Of a DNA stretch of 64,000 nt, positions 43,125-52,640 are shown one piece after another. Origin of the DNA: Bisporella sp. PMI_857 (Eukaryota; Ascomycota; Leotiomycetes; Helotiales; Helotiaceae). Every line of letters begins with the position of its first letter. Position 1 is the first letter of the stretch. The translations under genes and the position numbers were made by a program. The notes beneath the pieces were generated by a model. That model did no database searches. It was not told where the DNA came from and worked only from the letters and a program-made list of their open reading frames with translations. The stretch lies in the NCBI GenBank assembly GCA_021307315.1, contig JAJSPD010000085.1:62001-126000 (forward strand), written 5' to 3'.

Positions 43125-43335
43125 GTAGCTCTTGGCAAAGCTTGATGACACGGACGTGGCGAATAAACCAGACAGACAAAAGCTTCTAGAGTTTTCTTCC
43201 TTGAAGTATCTGAAAATACTAGGAGCTTGTATTTATTATTATTCTAATAGAGCTAATTTTTTCCTGGCATAGTATATAAACATCACGCCCCCTGAACCCT
43301 CTCTATCAAAGTCACTAAGATATTATAGTACACAA

Positions 43336-46300
43336 TTATGCCAAGTTGTTAATCATTGAGTTTAAGCTTATACGATCGATATCGAAGATTAAAACTCGGC
43401 CATTCATAAACCCGATAGCCACTTGGTCGCCTCTTACATCATGGCAATGTGGCACGAAATCTAATGGTAGAAGAAACGCAGACACTGCTTTATAGCAAAT
43501 CCACTGGTTGCTAACCCGGAGATTTTCTGACCACTCAAAATCAGGGCTTTGTCTATCTACAGTACTTTCGATCTTAACAAGACCGAAATTTGTTGCGAGA
43601 TGTCGGCCATCTGCAGAGAATTTCAAGGAATCAACTGTTTCTAAAGTCATAATGTCCTGACATGCACGGAACTTAAGACGACTACTAAGTCTTCTACCAA
43701 GCAATATCGAGACTTTAAAGGCATTGGCAACGTCCCACAACCTAATCGTCTTGTTGTCAGACCCCAACGCGATATGCTTGCCGTCTGGCGAGAATGCTAC
43801 AGCTAAAACCCCGTCTGAGTGGCCTGCGAGCGTCTTTTGAAGATCGCCCGTTATAGCATTCCACAGTTTGATTGTCTTGTCGTAAGATCCCGACGCGATT
43901 TGCTTGCCGTCTGGCGAGAATGCTACAGCTGAAACCCCGCTTGAGTGGCCTGCAAGCGTTTTTTGAAGATCGCCCGTTATAGCATTCCACAGCTTGATTG
44001 TCATGTCGTGAGATCCCGACGCGATCTGCTTGCCGTCTGGCGAAAATGATATAGCTAAAGCCCGTTGTGAGTGGCCTGCAAGCGTCTTTTGAAGATCGCC
44101 TGTTATAGCATCCCACAGCTTGATTGTTACATCCTCAGATCCCGACGCGATTTGTTTGCCGTCTGGCGAGAATGCTACAACTGAAACCCAGTCTGAGTGG
44201 CCTGCAAGCGTTTTTTGAAGGTTGCCTATTGTGGCATTCCACAGCTTGATCGTTGAGTCGTGAGATCCCGACGCGATTTGTTTGCCGTCTGGCGAGAATG
44301 CTACAGCTAAAATCCCGCTTGAGTGGCCTGCGAGCGTTTTTTGAAGATCGCCTGTTATAGCATTCCACAACTTGATCGTCTTGCCGTCAGACCCCGACGC
44401 GATCTGCTTGCCGTCTGGCGAAAATGCGACAGCTAAAACCCATTCTAGGTAGCCTGTGAGCGTCTTTTGAAGATCGCCTATGGTGGCATCCCACAGTTTG
44501 ACTGTTGAGTCGTAAGATCCCGACGCAATTTGTTTGCCATCTGGCGAGAATACTACAGCTAAAACCCATTCTGAGTGGCCTGCAAGCGTGTTTTGAAGAT
44601 CGCCTGTTATAGCATCCCACAGCCTGATCGTCTCGTCGTGAGATCCCGATGTGATTTGTTTGCCGTCTGGCGAGAATGCTACCGCTAAAACCCTTCTTGA
44701 GTGGCCTGCAAGCGTCTGGATTAGAGAAGCCCACGAGTCTTCCATTTGAGGGAATTTTCTCAACCACGCGGGGAGTTTGCCTAGATTGTTCCTTTTTACT
44801 ATGCTTGTTTGGGGGCTGAAAACTATTGCGGAGCTATAGATTTGTAATGGCCAAGTCGCTATTGTCCGGTAGTGTCGTAATAAGAATCGTATCGCATCCT
44901 GTACAAGCATCGATAAAGGAAAGTTCTTTGACTAGACGAGCCTTTAGTCAAACAATGATCCTGAAAATCGAATTCATGTTACTCACGTCTGCTACATCTG
45001 CTAATATCTTCAAAGTCTCGATAGCGCGTGGCAGCTTGTCTAACAAACTTAGGCATTCTAACCAAATTAATAACTTAGTACTGAGGAATGTACTGACTTC
45101 CCCATGTTCAGTAAGAGCGTTCTGTATAAGCGTCGTTCGCTTGGCGCTCTCGAGGTGCTGTACCCAGAAGGTGGCTGCGTAGTCTACGCTGACCACCAGT
45201 TTATTCATTATCATCAATTCTCTAGTTGAATCAGGTCGTGGTAGGTCAACAAGATTAACCTTGAGTCGTTGAGATAGATAGGACAGACAACTCAGTGCAA
45301 TCTCACCATGCGCAAAATGGTCATTAGCATCGAATATAGATTGTCCGTTCTTCCCGGCCAAGTAGTCTCGAGCTGACTGATGAACAAACTCTATGTCAGT
45401 GATTCCTCGCATCTTAATAAATGAAGCACATCGATCGACCAACGCTTCAATCGTGACCCATTCGTCAGACAGACTTGATACGCTAGCCACTTCCGCTACA
45501 TTCAGTGGCCGATAGGCGAGCATCATCGCTTTAAGAAGTCGCATGCATCCCTTCACAACGGCTGGTTCACCTTCGCTAAGCTGATTAAATACCCGATTAT
45601 AAAAAGGATGCAAGCCTGGCGGCAATTCTTGAATTGTACTCAATGCCTTGTCCCGGTGCACACTCTCGAGTCTCTTGCATACCAAGCTTACCCACAAATA
45701 CGTATCCTCAGCCTTTTTAGTAAGTTCAGTCTCTACCTTCCGCCGCAGTGTTTCTCCATAGCTGCAGCGGCGATCTAGCTCGTCCATTTTGAAAGCGATG
45801 TAAGTCTTTACTGCTTTAGAAATGTGTCTTGAGTTGAGCTCTAGGCTGACCAGCACTTGATCAAATCCGGCTAGCAACTCCCGGCTAGCGGTATCCAATG
45901 GTCGACTTGTTAATAACCACTTGATTTTGGAAGGACGATGGAGTCCCGTTCGAACAAGGCGCTTTAGGAAATTGGCCATCCCATCATCTTGGCACTCATC
46001 GAGAGCATCCACAATCACATATAGTCTCTGGCACTTGCAGTGTTCTAACATCTCTAAAAAGATGTCCCAAAGCGTTCGCCACGAAGTAACGTCCTCAACA
46101 AAACGCTCGCTCTTCTCATCCCAGCGGCATCGCAAAGATTCTTTGAGCTCCTTTCGCTGATTCACTAATTGCAGAACCAGCCCTTGATGATCGCTCCAAG
46201 GGTGTTGAGCTCATAGTCGGCATTTTGACAGAAAAAATAAGTCACTACAACAGAAGAATCGTGTGAAAGTGAAAGCCGCTCAATAAGACCAATCGACATC

Positions 46301-46880
46301 ATAGTCTTTCCTTTGCCTGCGCCACCTTTGATCCAGAGTAAACAGACATCATCTCCATCTTTCCAAATAATATATTGCGGGTCTTGAAGGATCCAGTCGA
46401 TGGATTTATAAAGTAACTTGTCCTTGTTCTCTTTCAGGCGATTCTTGACAACCAGCGTATCAGGACATCGCAAAAAGCGGAGACAAGAACGATCGATGTC
46501 ATCCCCCCAACCAAACTCTCTACACGACCGCCTTTCCCAATTGTTCGGGCAGCTTTCACATATCGATCCCGTCTCGAGTCACCCTCTTTTGGCATGACCT
46601 TTTCAAACAACTGCTGAAGGTGTGTAGCTTGGACTTTGCAATCCTCTAAAGTAGGTGTAAACGCAGCCTTGATCGACTTATCCGTTGTGCTATCGATGTA
46701 TCTTTCCGCATCTTCAAGGAGCTTCAAGATGAGAGGGAGTTTTGTCGCCGACTTCTTGAAATTCGCTGGGAGACCCACTTCGTCCTCCACAGCCTCGTAG
46801 ACTTGCTTGGTAGCATCGACGATTGAAATGATAGAAGAGATTATGCCAAGAGCAAGACTTGCCTCGCCGATGCCGGACAT
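43336..46880 (-). CDS. NLR: SesA-NACHT-WD40 protein, two -1 frameshifts (likely pseudogene)
   Basis: Start ATG 46880 (MSGIGEASLALGIISSII), chosen over an in-frame upstream ATG at 46970 because it matches SesA N-termini. SesA-type helical domain to about residue 120. A frameshift lies in a G6 run at about 46497-46502. NACHT follows with Walker A WIKGGAGKGKTMM. A second frameshift lies near 46180 (expected IIKG-LVLQLVNQ). Walker B is LYVIVDALDEC. After an 88-nt intron (44986-44899, GTGAGT...TACAG) the last exon encodes eight near-identical 42-residue WD40 units (TLAGHS..VLAVAFSPDGKQIASGS) and a divergent tail. Exon lengths total 3457 nt, two short of a multiple of three, as expected from two 1-base losses. 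Both could also be assembly errors. A heterokaryon-incompatibility or immune role is inferred from architecture. Confidence 0.8.
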
Positions 46881-47972
46881 GTTTAGGGTATTAGGGCTGA
46901 TATGAGTTAGAAACAAGTACTGCGAACTTCGAAGGGTTCCTACAAGGCTGCCAATAAGCAGTACGCGCATAGAATTTTCGGAAAGAGAGAAGTCGGGATG
47001 TTAGTATGAAAGACCTAAAAAATAGCCCAGTACCAGTCCAAATAGGCTGTTGGAAGGGTAATGATACGACTGGTAAAGCACAATTAATATGCAGCGGTGT
47101 CGAACAAGAAGACGATGAGGGGATAACAAGGCGGGATGATCAGGGCCAACTTGCTTAGCGCCGCAGGGATGCTAGCGTGAAGAGTAGAAGAAGCACGGCC
47201 AACCACCCAATTTGCTCATCGATGCAAATTGGGAAAAGCAAGCTCACATTCGAAATCAGTGACCCAATTTTAGTAATCCCTGAAACTTCGAGAGTTTTTC
47301 TGAGCATTTCCAAAAATTCGCTTTTTTGGGAGGGTGTCCCTTCTAGCCTATCCGGTGAAGTTTGGACAACACAACGCGCTAGGCAACCATGATTCCTAGC
47401 CTAGCCTACGCGTGATCCTATTGGGATACATCCCGCTTTAGGAGGTTGATCTGCCTCGCACAAGGCTGTGGAGGACATTAGCTTCGATAACTTCTTAGAA
47501 CATTGAGGAATATCTGCAAGATACTCCTCAATGTTCAATAAGCAGACTTGTCCGTGACTTGACCGAGATAAGTCATCTCACAAAGCGGGCTCTGGTTGTG
47601 CCACACTAAGGGTACTATATATCGGAATATTACCCCGCGCTGAGCTTTACCCGAAACCAGCAAGCCCCACGCAGGGATCAATAAGAAAAATGGGGCATAA
47701 GGTTTTGTCACAGAGCAGCTCGTACGTCCCGCGAGAGCTCGTTTTAGTTCATGAGAGCTAGAGCAACGTATGCGGCACTTGCGTGTATTCTTTCTTGTAG
47801 AACTAGAGATCAATCCAGGTAGGCTCTTGTAGCCTAGGAGAGTGGTCTCACGCTCATGAGCACTTGCGGACCCACTTCTCCGTGACAGTTTTTCAAAGAG
47901 AGTGTTTACGGAGAAGCTGGTTTCGAAATTTACTGTAAATGACTACATTGATCTAATAACTAAGTTACGTTA
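46881..47972. other. Upstream region of the SesA-NLR, no gene seen
   Basis: Contains the NLR promoter region on the minus strand and the short hairpin at 47499-47535. No frame resembles a known protein. Confidence 0.45.
47499..47535. other. 17-bp-stem inverted repeat with 3-nt loop
   Basis: AACATTGAGGAATATCT, a 3-base loop, then AGATACTCCTCAATGTT. The arms pair with one mismatch. It could be a transcript terminator hairpin, a tiny foldback insertion or chance; nothing around it decides. Confidence 0.5.
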
Positions 47973-48764
47973 ACGTACTTAATAAGCAACTTGATCAAAT
48001 AAGCAACTTGCTCACACCCCACCAATTTCGACGCGTTTTCATTCCTCTATTTCTACACAACTCCACCAATGACCTCTCTATTAGCTCATAAAGAGGGTCG
48101 AATTGCTCTTGCACTTCAGGCCTATCACGATGGCCATTTTACGGGTTTGCGTGAAGCCGGGAACGCGTACGATATCCCATATTCGACTTTTCAATACCGC
48201 GTTCAGGGAGAACGTGCAAAGAAGGGTTTACGGGCCGTAAACGCTAAGCTTTTGATTACAGAAAAGGAAACTTTGATCAGGTGGATATTATCGATGGCCG
48301 AACAAGGCATACCAGTTAGAAGTAGTACTATCGAGCAAATGGCGAATTTACTTCTTCAAAAACAATCGAATACGGACGGTAGCAATTCTTTTACGATTGG
48401 CAAGTGCTGGGTTTCCAACTTTGTACGACGCTATGATTCTGTCAAATCAAAGTACAATCGTAAATACGATTATCAGCGTGCTAAATGCGAAGATCCTACG
48501 GTTATTCGGGACTGGTTTCGGCTCGTACGAAATACAATTGTTAAATATAGGATTATAGAAAACGACATATACAACTTTGATAAAACGGGGTTTCAAATGG
48601 GAGTTATATCGACCGCAAAGGTCATTACAGGTTCTGAAAGAGCTGGCCGGCCCGTAGCTATTCAACCTGGGAACCACGAATAGGTTACAGCTATCAAATC
48701 TATATCGTTATCTGGCTAGAGCTTGCCGCCGATAATAATATTTAAAGAAAAGGTTCACATTTTC
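47973..48764 (+). mobile_element. Pogo-like element, left part only
   Basis: It starts ACGTACTTAATAAGCAACTT right after a TA (47971-47972), the same terminus as the MITE at 3448. After the transposase N-terminal half it is cut at 48764 by the family-C LTR. No right terminus is found. Confidence 0.75.
48069..48764 (+). pseudogene. Pogo-like transposase, truncated
   Basis: The open frame (205 codons from ATG 48069) has a psq-type helix-turn-helix (LALQAYHDGHFTGLREAGNA) and a CENP-B/Tc5-type second DNA-binding region (IRWILSMAEQGIPVRSSTIE to FVRRYDSVKSKYNRKYDY). The start of the DDE domain follows with its first Asp in DIYNFDKTGFQMGVIS. A TAG at 48681-48683 (expected Gln) is followed in frame by VTAIKSISLSG, another stop, and LPPIIIFKEKVHIFC before the LTR. 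The second and third catalytic residues are missing. It could not be active. Confidence 0.8.
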
Positions 48765-49013
48765 TGTAACGGCGCAAGGAGTCACGGGCTAGAATAGAGG
48801 CATATGGGAGTGCGTACAATAGGCTGAATATGACTACCTTATAGGTCTACTACAAAAGATACAAAAACATGAGGAACAACTGTAGAGAGCAGGAGCGGGC
48901 CTTTATATAGGCGACTCCGACTCTCCTCCGTATCGGCTCTGCAACCCCTCATACCCTGCTCGTCAGCCCCCTAATCCCGCGCCATGACCTCCGCTTATGC
49001 TTTGGTTGTCACA
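48765..49013 (-). mobile_element. Solo LTR, family C, no TSD
   Basis: TGTAACGGCGCAAGG to TTTGGTTGTCACA, the inverse orientation of the 32035 copy. Flanks (ATTTTC and GTATCG) do not match. To the left is a pogo-like element and to the right the end of a Fot1-type element of another family. Confidence 0.82.
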
Positions 49014-49037
49014 GTATCGGAATGGGGGTGCACAGAC
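49014..49037. repeat. Terminal relic of a Fot1-type element
   Basis: 'aatgggggtgcacagact' followed by TA matches, with one mismatch plus a nearby difference, the last bases of the 5235-7077 Fot1 element (gggggtgcacggact-TA). Only about 24 bp remain between the family-C LTR and the coding end of the next gene. Confidence 0.65.
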
Positions 49038-50468
49038 TTAGTCGACTTCACGGTCTGATTCGGACTCGTCACTGTCTTCTATATTCCCTTTGCAGCCTCT
49101 GCATATCTCCAGCCTCGACTCTTCATACGGATCTTTGAGTAGCTTCCACCAACTATCAACCGATTTATCGTTGGACTTTGCAGATTGTAATGGACCGGTC
49201 CTAATACCATTGAACTTCCGGGCCTTATACCCCCCCATAACAATTTTGCCATCCAGTCTCATTGTGCCGTTTGCATCTTGCTTGAACTCTATTTGTGTCT
49301 CGTATTCGTCCGATCCAGGTATGACATCCTCGCCGTCTTTTGCTTTCCACCTAAAGTTCCAAACCGAGATACCCTTGGAAGCCGGTCCCGCCCAAGCGCC
49401 TTTTTTTAAGACACATATTTTATAGAACTGGAGGTGCCGTAGTCTCATTGTATGACCAGGGCAGAAGCGCATACAGCCTATCCAGCTTCCCCAGTGAAAG
49501 ATCGCCCAGAGCTGACGGCCTATCTTCTTGTGAAGAGGATTATTAGCATATTTGATCTCTAGTGTGAATGGAGCCTTCCGTAGGTTGTTGCGATCAAAGC
49601 CAAACAGATCTCGTGTGAGGTTGGTCGTATCAATGGTCCAAGTTCCTGTCACATCAAAAGCCCAGCCTGGTTGTGCTTCAATTACTGCAGATATAGGCGG
49701 TTGTTGTTGAGAAGGCGTACTTGAACTTTGTATAGCCCACTTGGGGTCATATAAATCCATCCATTCTCGATCGATCCCAGCCCATAACTTACCGGTTCTC
49801 GGAGGCGTAGGTGTTTCGTTTGCTTTCAGATCCCACCGTTTTCCAGCGTAAAACACGAATCGCTTCTGGTTGTAAAGCATGACGAATTTCAACTTCAATC
49901 CCAATTTTCCGTCTAGCGTGTCCGTGGGCAGAAGATCAAAATCTTCATTTTCTTCTATCGAGAACTCTCCCATCATCTGTTCTTCGCCACCCACGAGTCG
50001 GTTAAGGTTCATGCCTGTTTCCATTCCTCTCCACGCCATGAGCCAGACTTTGTTTGTGGAGCCAGGCATGTCTGAGCTTGTATGTTCATTCGTCTTATCA
50101 AATGGCAGAATTGGTCCTCTTCCGGCTACACGCATACGCATTATGCCAACTAGCCTGTCAAACTTGAACGTAGCATAGAAATGGCATGGCTGTCCCTCCC
50201 CTTCTTCCCAATATAGATCGAGGTAATAGTCATCATATTCGAAAACCGGATCAGTCGCGTAGACTTTGTATCTTCCTGGCACAATCCAGTCGAGCCCTAC
50301 TCTCCAAGTGCCCTTTTCTCCGTCATTTTTGATGGGCGAAGAACGCCTGTACTTTCGGCTCCTACCCTTTTGCGTATCTTCCTCGCGGGCACGTTTGGAG
50401 TTCGGGTTATGGGAAACTGGCCGAAGCACCTTTTGAGAGGATTTGGTCGCTTTCTTTTTGGGCGGCAT
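49038..50468 (-). CDS. Protein of unknown function with a duplicated beta-rich domain (476 aa)
   Basis: Start set at ATG 50468 (MPPKKKATKSSQKV); an upstream in-frame ATG at 50522 is less likely because it precedes a lysine-rich N-terminus typical of fungal nuclear proteins. A basic stretch (KRAREEDTQKGRSRKYRR) could be a nuclear signal. Two parts look alike: KGTWRVGLDWIVPG...CHFYATFKFDRLVGIMRM and TGTWTIDTTNLTRD...LWAIFHWGSWIGCMRF, each a GTW start and a 'F.(F/W)....G.MR' end. The acidic tail (SDESESDREVD) stops at TAA 49040-49038, formed by the TA target and first base of a Fot1-type terminus. The original C-terminus may have been longer. I do not recognise the family. The frame is otherwise undamaged. 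Confidence 0.75.
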   Translation of the reverse strand: MPPKKKATKSSQKVLRPVSHNPNSKRAREEDTQKGRSRKYRRSSPIKNDGEKGTWRVGLDWIVPGRYKVYATDPVFEYDDYYLDLYWEEGEGQPCHFYATFKFDRLVGIMRMRVAGRGPILPFDKTNEHTSSDMPGSTNKVWLMAWRGMETGMNLNRLVGGEEQMMGEFSIEENEDFDLLPTDTLDGKLGLKLKFVMLYNQKRFVFYAGKRWDLKANETPTPPRTGKLWAGIDREWMDLYDPKWAIQSSSTPSQQQPPISAVIEAQPGWAFDVTGTWTIDTTNLTRDLFGFDRNNLRKAPFTLEIKYANNPLHKKIGRQLWAIFHWGSWIGCMRFCPGHTMRLRHLQFYKICVLKKGAWAGPASKGISVWNFRWKAKDGEDVIPGSDEYETQIEFKQDANGTMRLDGKIVMGGYKARKFNGIRTGPLQSAKSNDKSVDSWWKLLKDPYEESRLEICRGCKGNIEDSDESESDREVD

Positions 50469-50702
50469 GGTGTACAATGTGCTGACTGCTGAAAGTGTCT
50501 TAGGGTTAATCAAAGTGTACATGCAGACGCGACGGGAGACGCGATGTCAATGTTTGGGGATTGCCAAGACGGGAAGATCCGCTTTCCCAGGCCAAGACTT
50601 AGATCCTGCAACATCAGAGCACCGTGTATGTCAGAATTGATGGCGCCAACCTAGGCTTAGCAACACAAAGTCAACATCTTCATAAAGATGTCAAAAACTA
50701 AT

Positions 50703-50918
50703 TGTTAGTAACCATTTGTATGTAGTTATGATTATGTGACCAGCACCTGAAACGTGGGACCTCGATCCTACTCAACCCCGTTGAACGAGAGCTTAGAACA
50801 ATCCAACCAAAAACGAAGACTTATCCACCAACCTCAACGAGCATTGCGCAATGAAACACATGCGTGCGTGCTCTCGGGTTAAAGTATAAGTACTTGCTGC
50901 AACCCGGGTGTTCCCACA
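50703..50918 (+). mobile_element. Solo LTR, family F, TSD CTAAT
   Basis: TGTTAGTAACCATTTG to GGGTGTTCCCACA with exact CTAAT duplications (50698-50702 and 50919-50923). It is closely similar to the 20102 copy. Confidence 0.87.
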
Positions 50919-50960
50919 CTAATTTTCTTATAGGATTCACTAAAATTTACAATATGTATA

Positions 50961-51114
50961 TGTCAGAAATATAATAATGATAGAGGTATCACGTCGATAG
51001 AATACGGGTTGTTGTGTGCTTGTATTGTATGATCTGTATGTATCATCATATCTACGCTGTAGACATGAAGAGATTTCTAGTTCCTTGTCCTATTACGTAA
51101 GCCAATTCCTGACA
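50961..51114 (+). mobile_element. Solo LTR, family B, TSD GTATA
   Basis: TGTCAGAAATATAAT to CAATTCCTGACA with exact GTATA duplications (50956-50960 and 51115-51119). At 154 bp it is shorter than the 3989 copy. Confidence 0.86.
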
Positions 51115-51249
51115 GTATAATTTCAAAGGCTTTGATGCTTAAAATCAGACAGATGTTAATTTTTAATTTTGAAATACGCCATTTCGAGTGCCAATTTCTC
51201 GCTATTTGCAATCAAAGTTTTGCTTTATGCAATGATCTGTAATACTGAT

Positions 51250-51484
51250 TGTAACAACTCAAGGCGAACAGGGATCTCGATCCGTAGATCTCAGGGAGAA
51301 GGACTCAAAGGTATAAACGGCTATCAATCGTTATAACGAAGAGAACAAACTACAGATAGAAGAAGGGAAGGAAAGCAGCGCTTTACATACAGGGAACTAG
51401 CCAGGGCCCGTGTAAGCGAGGCCCTGTGGTGTCAGGGGCCGAGCCCTAAGTGGCTCTAAGCGAGATAGGGCCTGGGCCGTGACA
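51250..51484 (-). mobile_element. Solo LTR, family A
   Basis: TGTAACAACTCAAGGCG to GGGCCGTGACA. It is a good match to 61415-61644 throughout. Flanking 5-mers do not match. Confidence 0.78.
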
Positions 51485-51974
51485 ACGCTCTCGAACCAAT
51501 TTATGTCTAGCAGTTAGAGAATAACGCTAGTATCGAATTTTTTGGACGTACTTTGGCGAAGTACAAATGTCTATACTTGTAACTGAAATCTTAATTTAAG
51601 GGTGCTAGGCCTTTAGCGCCCTATTTTCAGTTTTGACGGCCAAGTAGTTTGCCTTAGGACATTCTACACCGAGGCGATAAATAGAATCATCAATCATCAT
51701 CTTAGAACCGTCAAGAATCAAGAACAAGTCGACCACCTAAAACGAGCATACTAGCACTACGCAAAGATAGCGGTGCTTCGTGCCTAGTAGGTACCGACTT
51801 GAGCAATTGCAAGTCAACGGAAACAAGAAGTATCACTTACGAGAGGGATACAAACAGTATATCTTATGGATAAAAGATAACGAATTCAGAGAGGCGAAGC
51901 AAAAAGTGCCAAGATCCGGCTAGAATACTACTACAAACATCACCGCTCGTGCAATGATGGAGGAGAGCAGATCG
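51485..51974. repeat. Dispersed repeat copy 2 (51701-51866) in non-coding DNA
   Basis: The block 51701-51866 matches 393-556 in the same orientation. The rest shows no gene. Confidence 0.55.
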
Positions 51975-52480
51975 AAGGCCTAAAGCTTATAGACTGCGAA
52001 TCCAAATTAGTTGTCCGAGCGCCTCTGCATACGCGCTATACTGCGCTTAGTTATGTTTGGGGCTACATGTCTACTACATAGAATGCCCCCGAGCTCTCCC
52101 CGTATAACATCCAGGATGCCATTGCAGCTACCAGACATCTTGGCCTAAGGTACCTTTTGGCGGACCAGAGCTGTATGGACCAAAAAAAATCCAGCTGAGA
52201 AGCACCAGAAAATTTCAAAAATGGATCTCATATATCGCAATGCCGAAGTCACCATCGGTTTCACTCGTGCGCCCGGAAAGAGACTTTCGATATACCTTCT
52301 CTCCCACAAACAGTAATGCCTGTGTCCAAAGTTTTCCGAACAAGGTGGCAGCATGTAGGTCGGTGCTTTGCGACAAACTTATGGCCTAGTACTCTATCTC
52401 CCTTGTTCATGACTACTATGGCGATGGAGCGCTGCCTGCAAGATCTCAGCCCATGCCCTCTCCGCTGACATCATGCAATC
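51975..52480 (+). pseudogene. HET-domain relic (plus strand)
   Basis: One frame reads KLIDCESKLVVRAPLHTRYTA then LSYVWGYMST-stop-NAPELSPYNIQDAIAAT, HLGLRYLLADQSCMDQ, and another stop. A later frame (52215 on) gives KMDLIYRNAEVTIGFT. This is the order of a HET domain: ALSYVWG, the helix before YLW-D-LCI-Q, then the 'IY-A-VTI' block. The stops are TAG and TGA in place of likely sense codons. It is separate from the minus-strand HET relic that follows. Confidence 0.68.
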
Positions 52481-52640
52481 CAAAGATGTTTTTTTAAAAG
52501 CCTTCCTTGATCACAAGAACACAAATTACCAAGTTGTCTTAGTTATACAGTAGCGTTCATGCATTCTTCGAAAGAACATGGTCGGCTGGATTTCCCGTAT
52601 CACATCCACCTGACTACATGCCGAGCATGAAGCCCCGGCA

